64,000 nt of DNA from Rhodospirillum sp. Its GTDB lineage: Bacteria; Pseudomonadota; Alphaproteobacteria; Dongiales; Dongiaceae. This document shows positions 17,717 to 27,621 of the stretch, piece by piece (within the stretch, counting starts at the first letter, position 1; each line of letters starts with the position of its first letter). The stretch lies in assembly GCA_013822765.1 (NCBI GenBank), contig PNKY01000002.1:496001-560000 (forward strand), in the 5' to 3' direction. Below the pieces are notes generated by a model that did not search any database, was not told the origin of the DNA, and saw only the letters and a program-made list of their open reading frames with translations. The position numbers were made by a program, and so were the translations under genes.

Positions 17717-19738
17717 CTACGCTTTCTTCGTCAGCGTCACTTCCACGCTGTGCACGGCAGAGCTCTCCGCCATGTCGGTCTTGCGTCCCGGATTGAGCGC
17801 GTTGATGTTGGCGTGTTGCTTGGAGAGCTTCGGCCAGCGGCTCTTGTGTGACAGAGCAACGCCGGCGGGCACGATGTCCGCGACGCCGAGGCGCAGCTCC
17901 AGCTGGCCGGTCTCGTTCGACGCGATCACCGTGTCACCGTCCTGCAATCCAAGGCGCGCGGCGTCCGCGGTGTTGACCGTGACCGTTTCGGCGCCCAGCT
18001 TTTCCGCAACCTTCGGATCGTCATTGTAGCTGCTGTTCATAAGCCATATGGAGGCGGGCGAGAGCAAACGGAACAAACCGCCTTGCGGCCGTGGATCGGC
18101 GATCGGTTGCGGCAGGCGCGGGTGACCGTCGGCTTCAGCGGCCGCGCTCGAGATCTCGATCTTGCCGCTCGGCGTCGGGAACGTCAGATCGGCGAATTGC
18201 AGCACCGGCTCCGGCCAGATGTCCACCGTGCCCTTGGCGGCGAGGCTCGCGAAGTCCTTCAAACCCATTTGCCGGCACGCCGCGTCGAGTGCCGTGCGAT
18301 CATCCTCGAATAGCTCAGCCTCGTTGTATCCCATCGCACGCGCCAGGCGGCGGAAGATCTCCTGGTTCGGCAGCGCGTCGCCCATCGGCTCCAGCGCCTT
18401 CACCTGCGCCGACATCGACAGATGGAAGTACGGCGACACGATGTCGTCGAACTCGAGGAAGCTCGCGGCCGGCAGGACGAAATCGGCAAAGTCCGTCGTG
18501 TCGGTGGGGAAGGGATCGACCGCAACATGGAACAGCCGCTCGTCGCGCAGCACCCGGTGCAGGCGCGCCTGGTCGGGGTTGGAGGCGGCGATGTTGATGT
18601 TCCAGGTGACGAGCGCCTGCGCCTTCCTGGGATCGCTCAGCGTCGCCACCAGATCCATGTGGCTGACCTTGCGCCGCTCGCCCTGACGCAGTTGCGGCGC
18701 CTCCAGGTAGTCGCTGTCGATCCCGCGCCTTGCTCCGCCGTTGAGATAGAGGAAGCCGGCGCCCGGCTTGGCGAGATTGCCGGTTGCAGCCGGCAACAAC
18801 CCGACGGCGCGGAACACGTTGCCGCCGGTCGGTTGGCGCTGCAGGCCCTGGCCCAGCCAGAGCAGCGACGGGCCGTCGCCATAGATGGTCGCGGCCTCTT
18901 CGATCTTGCCGACCGGAATGCCGGTGATGGGCGCTGCCCAATCCGGCGAGCATCGCATGAGGATGGGCTCGAGCTCCGCCCAACCGATCGTGTGGTCATT
19001 GAGGAACGCGCGATCGATGCGATCTTCCCGCACCAGCACATGCAGCATGGCGAAGGCGAGCGCGGCATCGCTGCCGGGGAACAGCTGCAGGTGCAGATCG
19101 GCGTCCGCGGCGGTCGGGTGGCGCACCGGGTCAATGACGATCTTCTTGGCCCTCGTTTCCTTGAGCCAGTGCTTGTGCTGGTGCGGCGCGGAGGCGAAGG
19201 GGTTGGCGCCCCAGACCACGATGCAATTCGCGTCCTTGGCCGTGCGCGGATCGAAGCCGACATTGCTGGCGCCGTACAGGTATTGCAGCGCGGCGTGGCC
19301 GGCGGCGTTGCAGATCGAATCCGGATCGACCTCGCTGGCGCCGAGCCGGTTGAAGAAGCGTTGCGGGAAACCGCCCGCCAGCAGCGAGCAGGTGCCGGTG
19401 TAGTGCGTATGCCAGATGGTCTCAGCGCCCTGTCTCGAGACAATGTCCTTGAGCCGCTCTGCGATCTCGCCGGTCGCCTGGTCCCAGCCGACGGCCTCGA
19501 AGCGGCCTTCGCCCTTCGGCCCGACACGCTTCATGGGCCGGGTTACCCGCGCCTTCGGATCGAGCCAGGCGCCGTTATAGGCAATCGCGCACTTGCCGCA
19601 CAGCGCGCCGCGCGACACCGCATGCTCGGGATCGCCCAGAACCTTCACCAGGCCGTCGGCGCGCTTCACCACCGCAATGCCGCATGCGTCATAGCAGTCG
19701 CGCGGACAGGTGGTGCGGACGATGGTCTTGTCGGACAT
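17717..19738 (-). CDS. Molybdopterin-dependent oxidoreductase with N-terminal [4Fe-4S] site
   Basis: 673-aa member of the DMSO reductase/formate dehydrogenase family. The N-terminal cluster motif is CPRDCYDACGI with the fourth cysteine in CGKC. The molybdopterin domain follows (VWGANPFASAPHQHKHW, DPVRHPTAADADLHL, LWLGQGLQRQPTGGN) and the C-terminal MGD-binding domain carries VNTADAARLGLQDGDTV. In the position where a Mo-coordinating Cys or SeCys often sits, the sequence is ICNAAGHAA, so the ligand needs modelling. No partner subunit, twin-arginine signal or haem gene adjoins it, so it is likely a soluble cytoplasmic enzyme of unknown substrate (polysulfide, biotin-sulfoxide or similar substrates are handled by relatives). 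It stands alone between the double hairpin and the bestrophin gene. Confidence 0.85.
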   Translation of the reverse strand: MSDKTIVRTTCPRDCYDACGIAVVKRADGLVKVLGDPEHAVSRGALCGKCAIAYNGAWLDPKARVTRPMKRVGPKGEGRFEAVGWDQATGEIAERLKDIVSRQGAETIWHTHYTGTCSLLAGGFPQRFFNRLGASEVDPDSICNAAGHAALQYLYGASNVGFDPRTAKDANCIVVWGANPFASAPHQHKHWLKETRAKKIVIDPVRHPTAADADLHLQLFPGSDAALAFAMLHVLVREDRIDRAFLNDHTIGWAELEPILMRCSPDWAAPITGIPVGKIEEAATIYGDGPSLLWLGQGLQRQPTGGNVFRAVGLLPAATGNLAKPGAGFLYLNGGARRGIDSDYLEAPQLRQGERRKVSHMDLVATLSDPRKAQALVTWNINIAASNPDQARLHRVLRDERLFHVAVDPFPTDTTDFADFVLPAASFLEFDDIVSPYFHLSMSAQVKALEPMGDALPNQEIFRRLARAMGYNEAELFEDDRTALDAACRQMGLKDFASLAAKGTVDIWPEPVLQFADLTFPTPSGKIEISSAAAEADGHPRLPQPIADPRPQGGLFRLLSPASIWLMNSSYNDDPKVAEKLGAETVTVNTADAARLGLQDGDTVIASNETGQLELRLGVADIVPAGVALSHKSRWPKLSKQHANINALNPGRKTDMAESSAVHSVEVTLTKKA

Positions 19739-19798
19739 GGCCTCTCCCCAGTTCTTGCCCGAATACTAGGCGGGTGGGGCGCGCTTAGCCAGCCGGCC

Positions 19799-20717
19799 TT
19801 AGAGCAGGCAGTAATCCACCGGCTCGATCATCGGCGGCAGGTCGCGCTCGCCGAGCGTCTCGCGTAGGTTGATCTCCAGCATCCGGCACAACGCCGTGAG
19901 CGGCAGGTCGTTGACCAAAGTGCCGAACGGCTCCTCGATCTCCGAGCCCAGGACGTCGAGGCCGAAGAACGTGTAGGAGACGATCGCGACCACCAGCGGC
20001 GTCGCCAGGCCGACCGTGGCGATCAGCCCGAACGGCAGCAGGAAGCAATAGAGATAGGCCGTGCGGTTGCAGCAGCAAGGTATAGGCGAAGGGCAGCGGC
20101 GTCAGGCGGATGCGCTCGCAGCCCGCGATCACGCCGCCCAGCGACGCCAGCCGCTCCAGGAACGCGAGCGCCAGTTGGTGGCTGACCGCGCCGGCCCGCA
20201 CCTGGGCGCCAAGCTCGCGGTGCAGCATGTTGAGGATCGCGCTCGGCACGTGCTTGGACCCCGTCGCCCGCTTCAGGTCCGCGGGCTCCAGCAGCGGCGC
20301 CAGGTCGGCCTTCGGGTCGCTGTCGCGCAAATGGTGCCGGAGCGCATGGGCGAACGCGATCATCATATGGACCATGCGCCGCGGCGAGGCGGCCGCCTGG
20401 TCGGTGGGCAGGTGGATCCATTGTTGCGCCAAGGTGCGGCAATCGACCATGGCCTGGCCCCACAATCTGCGCCCTTCCCAGAAGCGGTCGTAGCTCGCGC
20501 TGTTGCGGAAGCCGAGGAAGATCGAAATCGCAAGTCCGATCAGGATGAAGGGGATCGGCGTGAAGCCCGGCACCAGTCCCGGGCGATAATGCCCAAGCAC
20601 GCTCAGCGCCGCCGCGAACGCGGTTGCCGCCAGGATCTGCGGCAGGATGTGAAACACCACCGATCCTTTGGTGATGAGGAACAGGGTGAGCGCATTTGGC
20701 TGAGGTCGGACGATCAT
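19799..20717 (-). pseudogene. Bestrophin-family anion channel, disrupted by a one-base frameshift
   Basis: The reading from ATG 20717 (MIVRPQPNALTLFL) gives a bestrophin/YneE-type channel: RFWEGRRLWGQAMVDCRTLA is the family signature. It proceeds to TPLPFAYTLLL and then leaves frame. The natural continuation (VAIVSYTFFGLDVLGSEIEEPFGTLVNDL, ending at the stop at 19799) lies in another frame. Comparing the two frames, the bases reading CTGCTGCAACCGCACG should be CTGCTGCACCGCACG, so one extra base sits at about 20067. The total span (919 nt) is one more than a multiple of three. Both halves keep full family similarity, so this is a recent mutation or a sequencing error. The gene is otherwise complete at about 305 codons. 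No decay beyond the single event is visible. Confidence 0.8.
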
Positions 20718-20851
20718 GATCGCTGCATTCCGTTGGAGACGCGGGATTACAAAGCAAAGCACCGTTGCGAACCCGCTGTAGGCCGCCGGGGTTTTACATT
20801 TCCGCGACGCTATGCTGAGATCGCCGCCGGTCAGTGGAGGGGTTTTGTTTC

Positions 20852-22327
20852 ATGCTAGTCGAAGTGATCGCCAAGCCGGTGGAGTCCGCCGACGTCACCG
20901 TCGTGTTCGCAGGCGAGGGGAAGAAGCTGCTCGGCTTCGGCGCACCGCTCGGCAAGGCGCTGCAGAAGGCGATGGCCGCACCGTCGTTTTCCGCCAAGCG
21001 CGGCGAGATCCTCGATGTGCTGGGCGCCGCCGTCGCGCGGCGTATCCTTGTTGTCGGCGTGGGCAATCCGAAGGAGCTGTCGGCGATCCGCGCGCGCAAG
21101 CTCGGCGGCAAGATCGCCGCGCACCTGCTGCAGGCGCGCGAGCCCAAGGCGCAAATCCTCGGCGGCGGTGTGGGCAAGCTCGAGGACGCCGTATTCCTCG
21201 GCAACATCGGGCTCGGTGCGCGCCTGCGGTCCTATCGCTTCGGCAAGTATGTGACGCAGACCAAGCCGGGGAATGAGCCGGTTGAGATCACTGGCCTGTC
21301 GCTGGTGTCGGCGGAGCGTTCGGCGGTGCAGAAGCTCGTGGCTGACGCCGAAGCGCTCGCCGCCGGAATCTGCTTCGCGCGCGACCAGGTGAACGAGCCG
21401 CCCTCCACTCTGTGGCCTGACGTGTTGGCCAAGCGCCTGGGAGAATTCGAGAAGCACGGCATCGCGGTCGAGGTCTATGACGAGCGCGCGCTGCGCAAGA
21501 TGGGCGCGGGCGGCATCCTTGCGGTGGCGCAGGGCTCGCAGCATCCGCCGCGCCTGGTGGTGCTGCGCTGGAACGGAAAGGGCGGCAAGCAAAAGGGCGG
21601 CCCGGTCGCGCTGGTCGGCAAGGGCGTATGCTTCGACAGCGGCGGCCTGTCCTTGAAGCGTACGTCGCAGATGCTGACCATGAAGGGCGACATGGGCGGC
21701 GCCGCCGCGGTTGCGGGCGCGATCCTCGCCGCCGCGCTGCGCAAGGCCAAGGTCGACGTGGTCGGCGTGATGGCGCTGGTCGAGAACATGCCGTCGGGTT
21801 CGTCCTACCGGCCCGGCGACATCGTGAAGACTCTGGCCGGCAAGACCATGGAGATCATCGACACCGACGCCGAAGGCCGCGTGACGCTGGTGGATTCGCT
21901 CTACTACGCCGCCTCCAAGCTCAACCCCTCCTGCATACTCGATGCCGCGACCCTGACCTACGCGGTCACGGCGGCGGTGGGTCCGGTCTATGCCGGCCTG
22001 TTCGCGACCGACGAAGCCCTGGCGCGCGAGGCGCTGGCCGCCGGCGAAGCCGCGGGCGAGGAGCTGTGGCGGCTGCCGGTCAACGCCGAGTATGTGAAGA
22101 ACCTCAAGTCCAAGATCGCCGACTACCGCCAATGCGCGCCCGACGACGTCAGCGCCGACGCGTCACATGCCGCCGCCTTGATGGGCGAGTTCGTGAACGG
22201 CAAGCCGTGGGCGCATCTCGACATCGCGAACAAGGAATTCGCGAGCCGCGACACCGCGATCTGCCCCGAGGGCGCCACCGGCTACGGCGTCGCGCTGTTC
22301 GACGCCTTCCTGCGGCAGCGGGAATAG
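20852..22327 (+). CDS. pepA: Leucyl aminopeptidase, M17 family
   Basis: 491-aa cytosolic leucyl aminopeptidase that removes N-terminal residues from peptides. The two-metal active site is clear: VALVGKGVCFDSGGLSLK (Lys and Asp ligands), MKGDMGGAAAV and DTDAEGRVTLVDSL (canonical NTDAEGRL, here Asp first and Val last). VENMPSGSSYRPGDIVK completes the C-terminal catalytic domain. The N-terminal macro-like domain occupies about residues 1-170. I use the ATG at 20852 (MLVEVIAKP), which has GGAGGGG nine bases upstream, instead of the GTG at 20834. It is divergent from the bestrophin gene, with 134 bp between starts. Some PepA proteins also bind DNA; nothing here speaks for or against that. Confidence 0.95.
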   Translation: MLVEVIAKPVESADVTVVFAGEGKKLLGFGAPLGKALQKAMAAPSFSAKRGEILDVLGAAVARRILVVGVGNPKELSAIRARKLGGKIAAHLLQAREPKAQILGGGVGKLEDAVFLGNIGLGARLRSYRFGKYVTQTKPGNEPVEITGLSLVSAERSAVQKLVADAEALAAGICFARDQVNEPPSTLWPDVLAKRLGEFEKHGIAVEVYDERALRKMGAGGILAVAQGSQHPPRLVVLRWNGKGGKQKGGPVALVGKGVCFDSGGLSLKRTSQMLTMKGDMGGAAAVAGAILAAALRKAKVDVVGVMALVENMPSGSSYRPGDIVKTLAGKTMEIIDTDAEGRVTLVDSLYYAASKLNPSCILDAATLTYAVTAAVGPVYAGLFATDEALAREALAAGEAAGEELWRLPVNAEYVKNLKSKIADYRQCAPDDVSADASHAAALMGEFVNGKPWAHLDIANKEFASRDTAICPEGATGYGVALFDAFLRQRE

Positions 22328-22455
22328 ATGTTCGCTCGGAAGGGCCACGCATAAGCCATCCGTAAGCGGCCTCTTGCTACCATCTCTCAACATGCGGTTC
22401 CTCGGGCCATTCGGTCCTTGGACGATCCCCGACAGGGGCGAGATGGAGGCTGCCA

Positions 22456-23562
22456 ATGGCCCATCCATGGGAACTAATCTGTCATCATGCCTACGGCGGC
22501 TTTGCGGGCATCGTGGTCGATCGCTCGCCGTCATCGGCAAGCGACGCGCGGGTCGTCAACATACCCGACGAAGACTTCCTGCCCGATGGTGCGCGCCCGG
22601 AAACTGGCTCGATCCGCTTCGCCCAGGGCACAGGCAGTGTCCGGATACCAGCCACAACTATGCCCTGGCGCCTGCTTGAAGGCCTGCGGGTCGAGGCCTT
22701 GGTCCGGCGCACGTCCGCGCACAAGAATTTCATTCTGGACAGCAACGCGTTCCGTTTCTTCGTGGAAAACGATAACGGCAACGAGGGGCATCTGATCGCC
22801 AGATTCGTCGATACGGCTGGCACCAGTATCCAGGTCGATTCCATCAACGACGCTGTGGCAGGCCCCTTCGGTGTCGACGTGAACAGATGGGTGGCCCTCG
22901 GCTTCGTCTATGATGGCTTCGGCAAGATCGAACTCTTCGCAGACGGCGTTGTTGTTGCTCGCAAGATCGGTCTGATCGACATCCTCAAGTCCGTTGACGG
23001 CGACGGCGTCCGCATCGGCGAATCCAGGGACGGCATTCATTCGTTCCAGGGCCAGATCGATGGCTTGAAGATCTGGCGGCGCAATCCGCGGCGCTTCTAC
23101 GACGATTTCCACGCTCGTCCCATGAACCCGGAAACGGCAGCGTGCTGGCGGAAGTTCGACGAAGGACTGCAGGCCGCCCAGCGGCGGCATCCGGAATGCG
23201 CGGAGCGCCTCAACAAGGATCTGCGGCAGGGCTTGCGAAATGCCCTCTGGAGCATCGTGAGCGACGGGCCAGACGCCATTGATCGCCTCGGCGAGACCGT
23301 CAAGGAATATCAACGCCTGTGGCGCGCGGGCAAGGTGGGCAGTCCGGAGATGATCGCATGCATTGCCGGCTTCATCGAGTGGCTGCAGAGCGCGGGCCTC
23401 GACGGGGCTCTCAAATCGGGGGCGAACGAACTCAGCAGCTCCGAGTGCTTCCAGACCATCGCTGCGGAAGTCCCCATGCCCGACTGCGACCGGCAATTCA
23501 AGCATCTGTTCGAGCAGGTCGCCGCAAGGTTGTCCGGCCAGAATCAGAAATCAAAGGCTTAA
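22456..23562 (+). CDS. LamG/concanavalin-like jelly-roll protein of unknown function
   Basis: 368 aa. Residues about 40-215 read as a LamG/pentraxin-type beta sandwich: LEGLRVEALVRR, NRWVALGFVYDGFGKIELFADG and the closing FQGQIDGLKIWRRNPR are typical of that fold, which binds glycans or proteins. The remaining 150 residues are helical (ERLNKDLRQGLRNALWSI, DRLGETVKEYQRLW) with no family I recognise. There is no signal peptide or membrane segment, so export would need another route. GGAG lies eight bases before the ATG. The next gene begins 15 bp downstream and is equally unusual, so the two form an operon. Its base composition is a little less extreme than the neighbouring pepA. Role unknown; a binding or display module paired with the downstream protein is my inference. 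Confidence 0.65.
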   Translation: MAHPWELICHHAYGGFAGIVVDRSPSSASDARVVNIPDEDFLPDGARPETGSIRFAQGTGSVRIPATTMPWRLLEGLRVEALVRRTSAHKNFILDSNAFRFFVENDNGNEGHLIARFVDTAGTSIQVDSINDAVAGPFGVDVNRWVALGFVYDGFGKIELFADGVVVARKIGLIDILKSVDGDGVRIGESRDGIHSFQGQIDGLKIWRRNPRRFYDDFHARPMNPETAACWRKFDEGLQAAQRRHPECAERLNKDLRQGLRNALWSIVSDGPDAIDRLGETVKEYQRLWRAGKVGSPEMIACIAGFIEWLQSAGLDGALKSGANELSSSECFQTIAAEVPMPDCDRQFKHLFEQVAARLSGQNQKSKA

Positions 23563-23577
23563 TCGCGGGAGCTTCCC

Positions 23578-25704
23578 ATGGCACGCATCGCATTGACCGG
23601 AGCCGTATCGAATAACGACCTTGCTCAGTATACGACCGCGGCCGTAATTGCGCCCGCGAAAGCGCTAATCCTTGCGTGGGTGGCAAACACCGGACCGTCT
23701 TCAGAACCCACGGTGTCCGGGGGCAACGTCACCTTTAAGAGCGTCGCCACGATTGCGGTTCCCGGGGGAACCAATCGCCGCCTATCGTGCCTGCGCGCCA
23801 TGAGCGATACGGGCTTTACCGGTCCGCTGAGCATCACCTTCGGTGCAACTCAGATGGCGTGCGCTTGGGCGGTCCATGCCTACACGGACGTCGATACCAC
23901 CGGAATCAACGGCGAGGGGGCGATCGCGGCGCCGACGACCAAGACGAATGCTGCTGACACGATGCATTCGGTTGCGCTATCCGGCCCACCTGCACCGCAG
24001 AGCGTTGTGGCCGGCGCACTCATGACACGGTATAGCCGGAATATCACGCCCGGTGCCGGCCTGGATGAGATCAACGTGCTGTCAATGGCCGGCGACTACG
24101 GAACGCTCGATACGGTAGACAGAGGCGACGGTCAGCCATCCGCCTCCTGGTCTTGGACATCGAATTCGGAATCCGCCTCGATCTTGTTCGAGATAAAAGC
24201 GCGACCTGTCGTTCAGCCTCCCGAACCGGTGCCGTCCACCACGACGGACCGCGATCTGGCAACGCGGTTCGAGCCGATCATGGTGATGGATCCGGCGGAA
24301 CTTTTCGTTCCCTCGGACGCAAAACGCTATGTGGAGCATTGCGCGCTGTGGAGGGCGCAAGCTCCGTACGACGACAAGAATTCCTGGGGCGGCACCGTGG
24401 GCGATCCATTCGGTCGAAATCCGGAGATTGCCAAAGGAATGATCGCAGCCATCCTGGGTGAACCCGGGGACAAGACCGTCGATCTGCCTGCCGGTGCTCC
24501 CAGCGGTGGTCCGCGCGAGCGGTTCCTCGAGCTGGCCGGATGGATAAACCGCACCAACGTCGCCGAGCCAGCAGTAACTGCGGCGAGCGGCAACTTTTAC
24601 GCCGACCGGGCTGCTGTTGGGACGCTGTACGCGCCGTCAGACGGTGGCGATCAGACACTGCCGAACAGTCGATTCTGGTACCACGCGGAAGTGTTCAGGA
24701 CCGACAAGCTTCGCGCATTGTTGCCGCTGGTTCCCGCACCCGACTTGGTCAAGGTGCTGGACAACCTGGATAACCCCATTCTGCTCAACTACTACTTCTT
24801 CTTCCCGATGCATGACGAACCGTTGGCCCCGCCGTGCAACGACATGTACTCCCGTGAATTCGGCGGATTTGGCGGGGAATGGCAATGCCTGTCCATTCTC
24901 CTGCAGGGAGGTGACAACCTCGTTCCGACCTTCATCGGGGTGACTGGCCGGCCGGTTGCCCAACTCCCGCCAAGAACCGTGGCGCGGATCAACGACGACG
25001 ATCCGGCCGGGCGCTTCTTCATGCGGGTCAGCCCGTACGACGAAGCCGAATCGATCGCCGCGCCCGGTCGCACCATGACGGTTCTTTTTGCCTCCAAGGA
25101 CACGCACAGCCTCTACCTCAGGGGAGGGACCATTCAAACAACCTACCCCGTGGATGAAGGGCCTATCAGTTGCGGATACAGCGAGGGGCCACTCAGGCCA
25201 ATGCCCCCGTCCCATAGCGGAGAAGACCACTGGGCGGTCGATGCTGGAAAGTTCGTTGCCAAGGTCGGGTTCGGTGCCTTCTTTCTTGGCCCTTGGGGCG
25301 CGATCATTGGATATGCTGCGGCACTCGTTGAGATGTCTGAGGACTGGGGCTTCGATGTGCACGGCGACTACTCGAAGGATCCTCCGCCGCCCGACAGTAC
25401 CGCCGCGACCCGTATGAATGCTCTCATCATCAGGCCTGCCCTGAACCTGGTGGGTTTTGGACCGAACCAGGTCCCCTGGGCAGTGAAAGTGACATCTGAT
25501 GGCGACCGGAGGTACGACTTCATGGTCGACCGCCAAAAGCAGCTCTGGTGGCCCTCGTATGACGGCGAATCCGGTTTCCGCGGACGCTGGGGCCCACGAG
25601 TGGAAAAGGATCCCTACGAGCGCCGCGCCGGCATGCGCTTCCCGGCCTTCTGGGCCATGTTCTTCCGGGCGCTGGCGGCCGGAAGGGACGCGAAGATCTT
25701 CTGA
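23578..25704 (+). CDS. Beta-rich protein with Vps62/DUF946-like domain, function unknown
   Basis: 708 aa. Residues 1-210 are beta-rich, Gly/Thr/Ala/Ser-dominated and look like a secreted or appendage-type jelly roll (SGGNVTFKSVATIAVPGGTN, SWSWTSNSESASILFEIKA). A PPEPVPSTTT linker leads to a second domain beginning RFEPIMVMDPAELFVPSDA. It then shows LLNYYFFFPMHDEPL and GFGGEWQCLSILLQ. These resemble the YxFFYP and HEGDWE elements of Vps62/DUF946 proteins, though the HEGD acid cluster is changed. A hydrophobic glycine-rich segment (VGFGAFFLGPWGAIIGYAAALVEM) could insert in a membrane. There is no signal peptide. GGGAG precedes the ATG, and the LamG-like gene ends 15 bp upstream. I cannot assign a reaction; a toxin, adhesin or lipid-interacting role are all open. 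Confidence 0.6.
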   Translation: MARIALTGAVSNNDLAQYTTAAVIAPAKALILAWVANTGPSSEPTVSGGNVTFKSVATIAVPGGTNRRLSCLRAMSDTGFTGPLSITFGATQMACAWAVHAYTDVDTTGINGEGAIAAPTTKTNAADTMHSVALSGPPAPQSVVAGALMTRYSRNITPGAGLDEINVLSMAGDYGTLDTVDRGDGQPSASWSWTSNSESASILFEIKARPVVQPPEPVPSTTTDRDLATRFEPIMVMDPAELFVPSDAKRYVEHCALWRAQAPYDDKNSWGGTVGDPFGRNPEIAKGMIAAILGEPGDKTVDLPAGAPSGGPRERFLELAGWINRTNVAEPAVTAASGNFYADRAAVGTLYAPSDGGDQTLPNSRFWYHAEVFRTDKLRALLPLVPAPDLVKVLDNLDNPILLNYYFFFPMHDEPLAPPCNDMYSREFGGFGGEWQCLSILLQGGDNLVPTFIGVTGRPVAQLPPRTVARINDDDPAGRFFMRVSPYDEAESIAAPGRTMTVLFASKDTHSLYLRGGTIQTTYPVDEGPISCGYSEGPLRPMPPSHSGEDHWAVDAGKFVAKVGFGAFFLGPWGAIIGYAAALVEMSEDWGFDVHGDYSKDPPPPDSTAATRMNALIIRPALNLVGFGPNQVPWAVKVTSDGDRRYDFMVDRQKQLWWPSYDGESGFRGRWGPRVEKDPYERRAGMRFPAFWAMFFRALAAGRDAKIF

Positions 25705-25935
25705 CGTGCGCGTTGCATTAGGTTCGCCATGCTCTCCGCGCGCATGGCGAACCTGGTCATGTTGAGCCCGCCCGGACGAGCTTTTCTCTGCTGATTGGCG
25801 GCGCCGTGGGGATGGCTTGCGTCGCCGTCGGACACGCCGGCCATTGACCGAACTTTCACATTCCGTGTTTATGTTACAGTTTCATGACATGGCGCGTCCG
25901 AATCGGTCGGGCAGCGCTTATTGTTCGAAGTCGCC

Positions 25936-27585
25936 ATGATCTTCCTGATCCAGCTTTTTGGTGCGGCGGCGCTGCTCCTGTGGGGCCTGCGCATGGTGCG
26001 GACGGGCGTGCTGCGCGCGTTCGGCAGCCAGCTGCGCAGCTTCCTCGGCAGCGCAATGGGCAACCGCTTCAGCGCCTTCTTCGGCGGGCTGGGCGCGACC
26101 ATCCTGCTGCAATCCTCGAGCGCCACCGCGCTCATCACTTCGTCCTTCGCCTCGCGCAAGGTGGTGGGGGCGGGGGCGGCGCTCGCCATCATGCTGGGCG
26201 CGGACGTCGGCACCTCGCTGGTGGCGCAGGCCTACGCCTTCAAGGTCACCTGGATCTCGCCGCTGCTGATCCTCGTCGGCTACATCATGTTCAATCACGT
26301 GACCGAGAACCGGACGCGCGACCTGGGCCGGGCGATCATCGGCCTCGGCCTCACGCTGCTCGGCCTCTCGATGATCACGCTGGCGGCCGAGCCGATGCGC
26401 GATGCGCCGGTCGTGCCGGTGATCCTGAAGCTGATGGCGGACGCGCCGATCTCCGCCGTCATCGTCGGCGCGCTGCTGACCATGGGCTCGACCTCCAGCC
26501 TTGCCATCATCCTGCTGATCGTCTCCTTCGCGACCCACGATTTGATCCCGGTCGAGGTCTGCTACGCCCTGGTGCTCGGCGCCAACCTCGGCAGCGCGGT
26601 GATGCCGATCATCGCCACATTGTCGGACCCGCCGGAAGCGCGCCGCGTGCCGGTCGGCAACCTGATCTTCCGCGTTGCCGGCGTCATCATCGCCCTGCCG
26701 CTGTTGCCCTTGATCATGCCGGAGATCGCCAAGCTGCAGCCGGAAGCCTGGCGCCAGGTCCTGAATTTCCACGTCGCCTTCAACCTCGGGCTGGCGATCA
26801 TCTTCATCTGGGCGATCGGGCCAGTCGCGCGCCTGACTCAGCGCCTGCTGCCGGAACAGGAGAAGTCGGACGACCCCGGCAAGGCGCGCTACCTGGCCGA
26901 GGGCGCGGTGGAGAATCCCTCGATCGGCCTCGCCAACGCCAGCCGCGAGGCGCTGCGCATGGGCGACCTCCTGGGCCAGATGCTGGACCTGTCGCTGCAG
27001 GCCTTCCTGCATGGCGACCGCCGGCAGATCGACCTCTGCTCCGACGTCGACAACCAGATCGACCGGCTCAACGAAGCGATCAAGCTGTATCTGACGCGGG
27101 TCAGCCGCGACCTGATGGATTCCGGCGACCACAAGAAGATCATCGACCTCATCACCTTCACCACCAACCTCGAGCACGCCGCCGATATCGTCGACAAGAG
27201 CCTGATCGATCTGGCGGCCAAGAAGACCAAGTACGGCCTCAAATTCTCCACCGAGGGACTGAAGGAAATCGAGGACATCCACCGCCGCCTCAATGCCAAC
27301 GTGCAGCTCGCGATGAACGTGTTCATGACCGGCGACCTCAACCTGGCGCGCAAGCTGTTTGCCGAGAAACATGCCTTTCGCATCCTGGAGAAGACCGCGT
27401 CCGAGAACCACCTGCTGCGCCTGCGCGAGGGGCGGATCGAGAGCATCTCCACCTCCGGCCTGCATCTCGACATCCTGCGCGACCTGAAGCGCATCAACTC
27501 GCATTTGGCGCTGGTCGCCCAGCCGCGGCTGGAAGCGGCGGGCGAGTTGCACCCCTCGCGCCTCAAGGAAGAAGCGACGGCCTAG
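25936..27585 (+). CDS. Na/Pi cotransporter family protein with C-terminal PhoU-like domain
   Basis: About 549 aa from the ATG at 25936 (MIFLIQLFGAAALLLWGLRM). The membrane half has two inverted NaPi-II repeats: GGLGATILLQSSSATALITSSF and a second QSS-like element, ALLTMGSTSSLAIILLIVSF. The QSSSAT motif is the substrate-site signature of the family. From about residue 345 the protein becomes soluble and helical, as in PhoU-type tails (LGQMLDLSLQAFLHGD, IDLITFTTNLEHAADIVDKSL with the conserved E-x-x-x-D metal-binding pattern). The family imports phosphate with sodium or exports it, and the PhoU part is thought to regulate flux. It stands alone after a 230-bp gap. A TTG start at 25921 would add five residues and cannot be excluded. 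Confidence 0.9.
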   Translation: MIFLIQLFGAAALLLWGLRMVRTGVLRAFGSQLRSFLGSAMGNRFSAFFGGLGATILLQSSSATALITSSFASRKVVGAGAALAIMLGADVGTSLVAQAYAFKVTWISPLLILVGYIMFNHVTENRTRDLGRAIIGLGLTLLGLSMITLAAEPMRDAPVVPVILKLMADAPISAVIVGALLTMGSTSSLAIILLIVSFATHDLIPVEVCYALVLGANLGSAVMPIIATLSDPPEARRVPVGNLIFRVAGVIIALPLLPLIMPEIAKLQPEAWRQVLNFHVAFNLGLAIIFIWAIGPVARLTQRLLPEQEKSDDPGKARYLAEGAVENPSIGLANASREALRMGDLLGQMLDLSLQAFLHGDRRQIDLCSDVDNQIDRLNEAIKLYLTRVSRDLMDSGDHKKIIDLITFTTNLEHAADIVDKSLIDLAAKKTKYGLKFSTEGLKEIEDIHRRLNANVQLAMNVFMTGDLNLARKLFAEKHAFRILEKTASENHLLRLREGRIESISTSGLHLDILRDLKRINSHLALVAQPRLEAAGELHPSRLKEEATA

Positions 27586-27621
27586 CTATCGAATCGCGGC
27601 GGGACGTGCGATTTTGGTGCC

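Noticed and set aside
18422-19867. 481-aa plus-strand ORF over the molybdopterin oxidoreductase
   Set aside because: Antisense shadow; no ribosome-binding site or domain.
22149-22540. Small minus-strand ORFs near the pepA 3' end
   Set aside because: Overlap the pepA coding sequence in antisense with no features.
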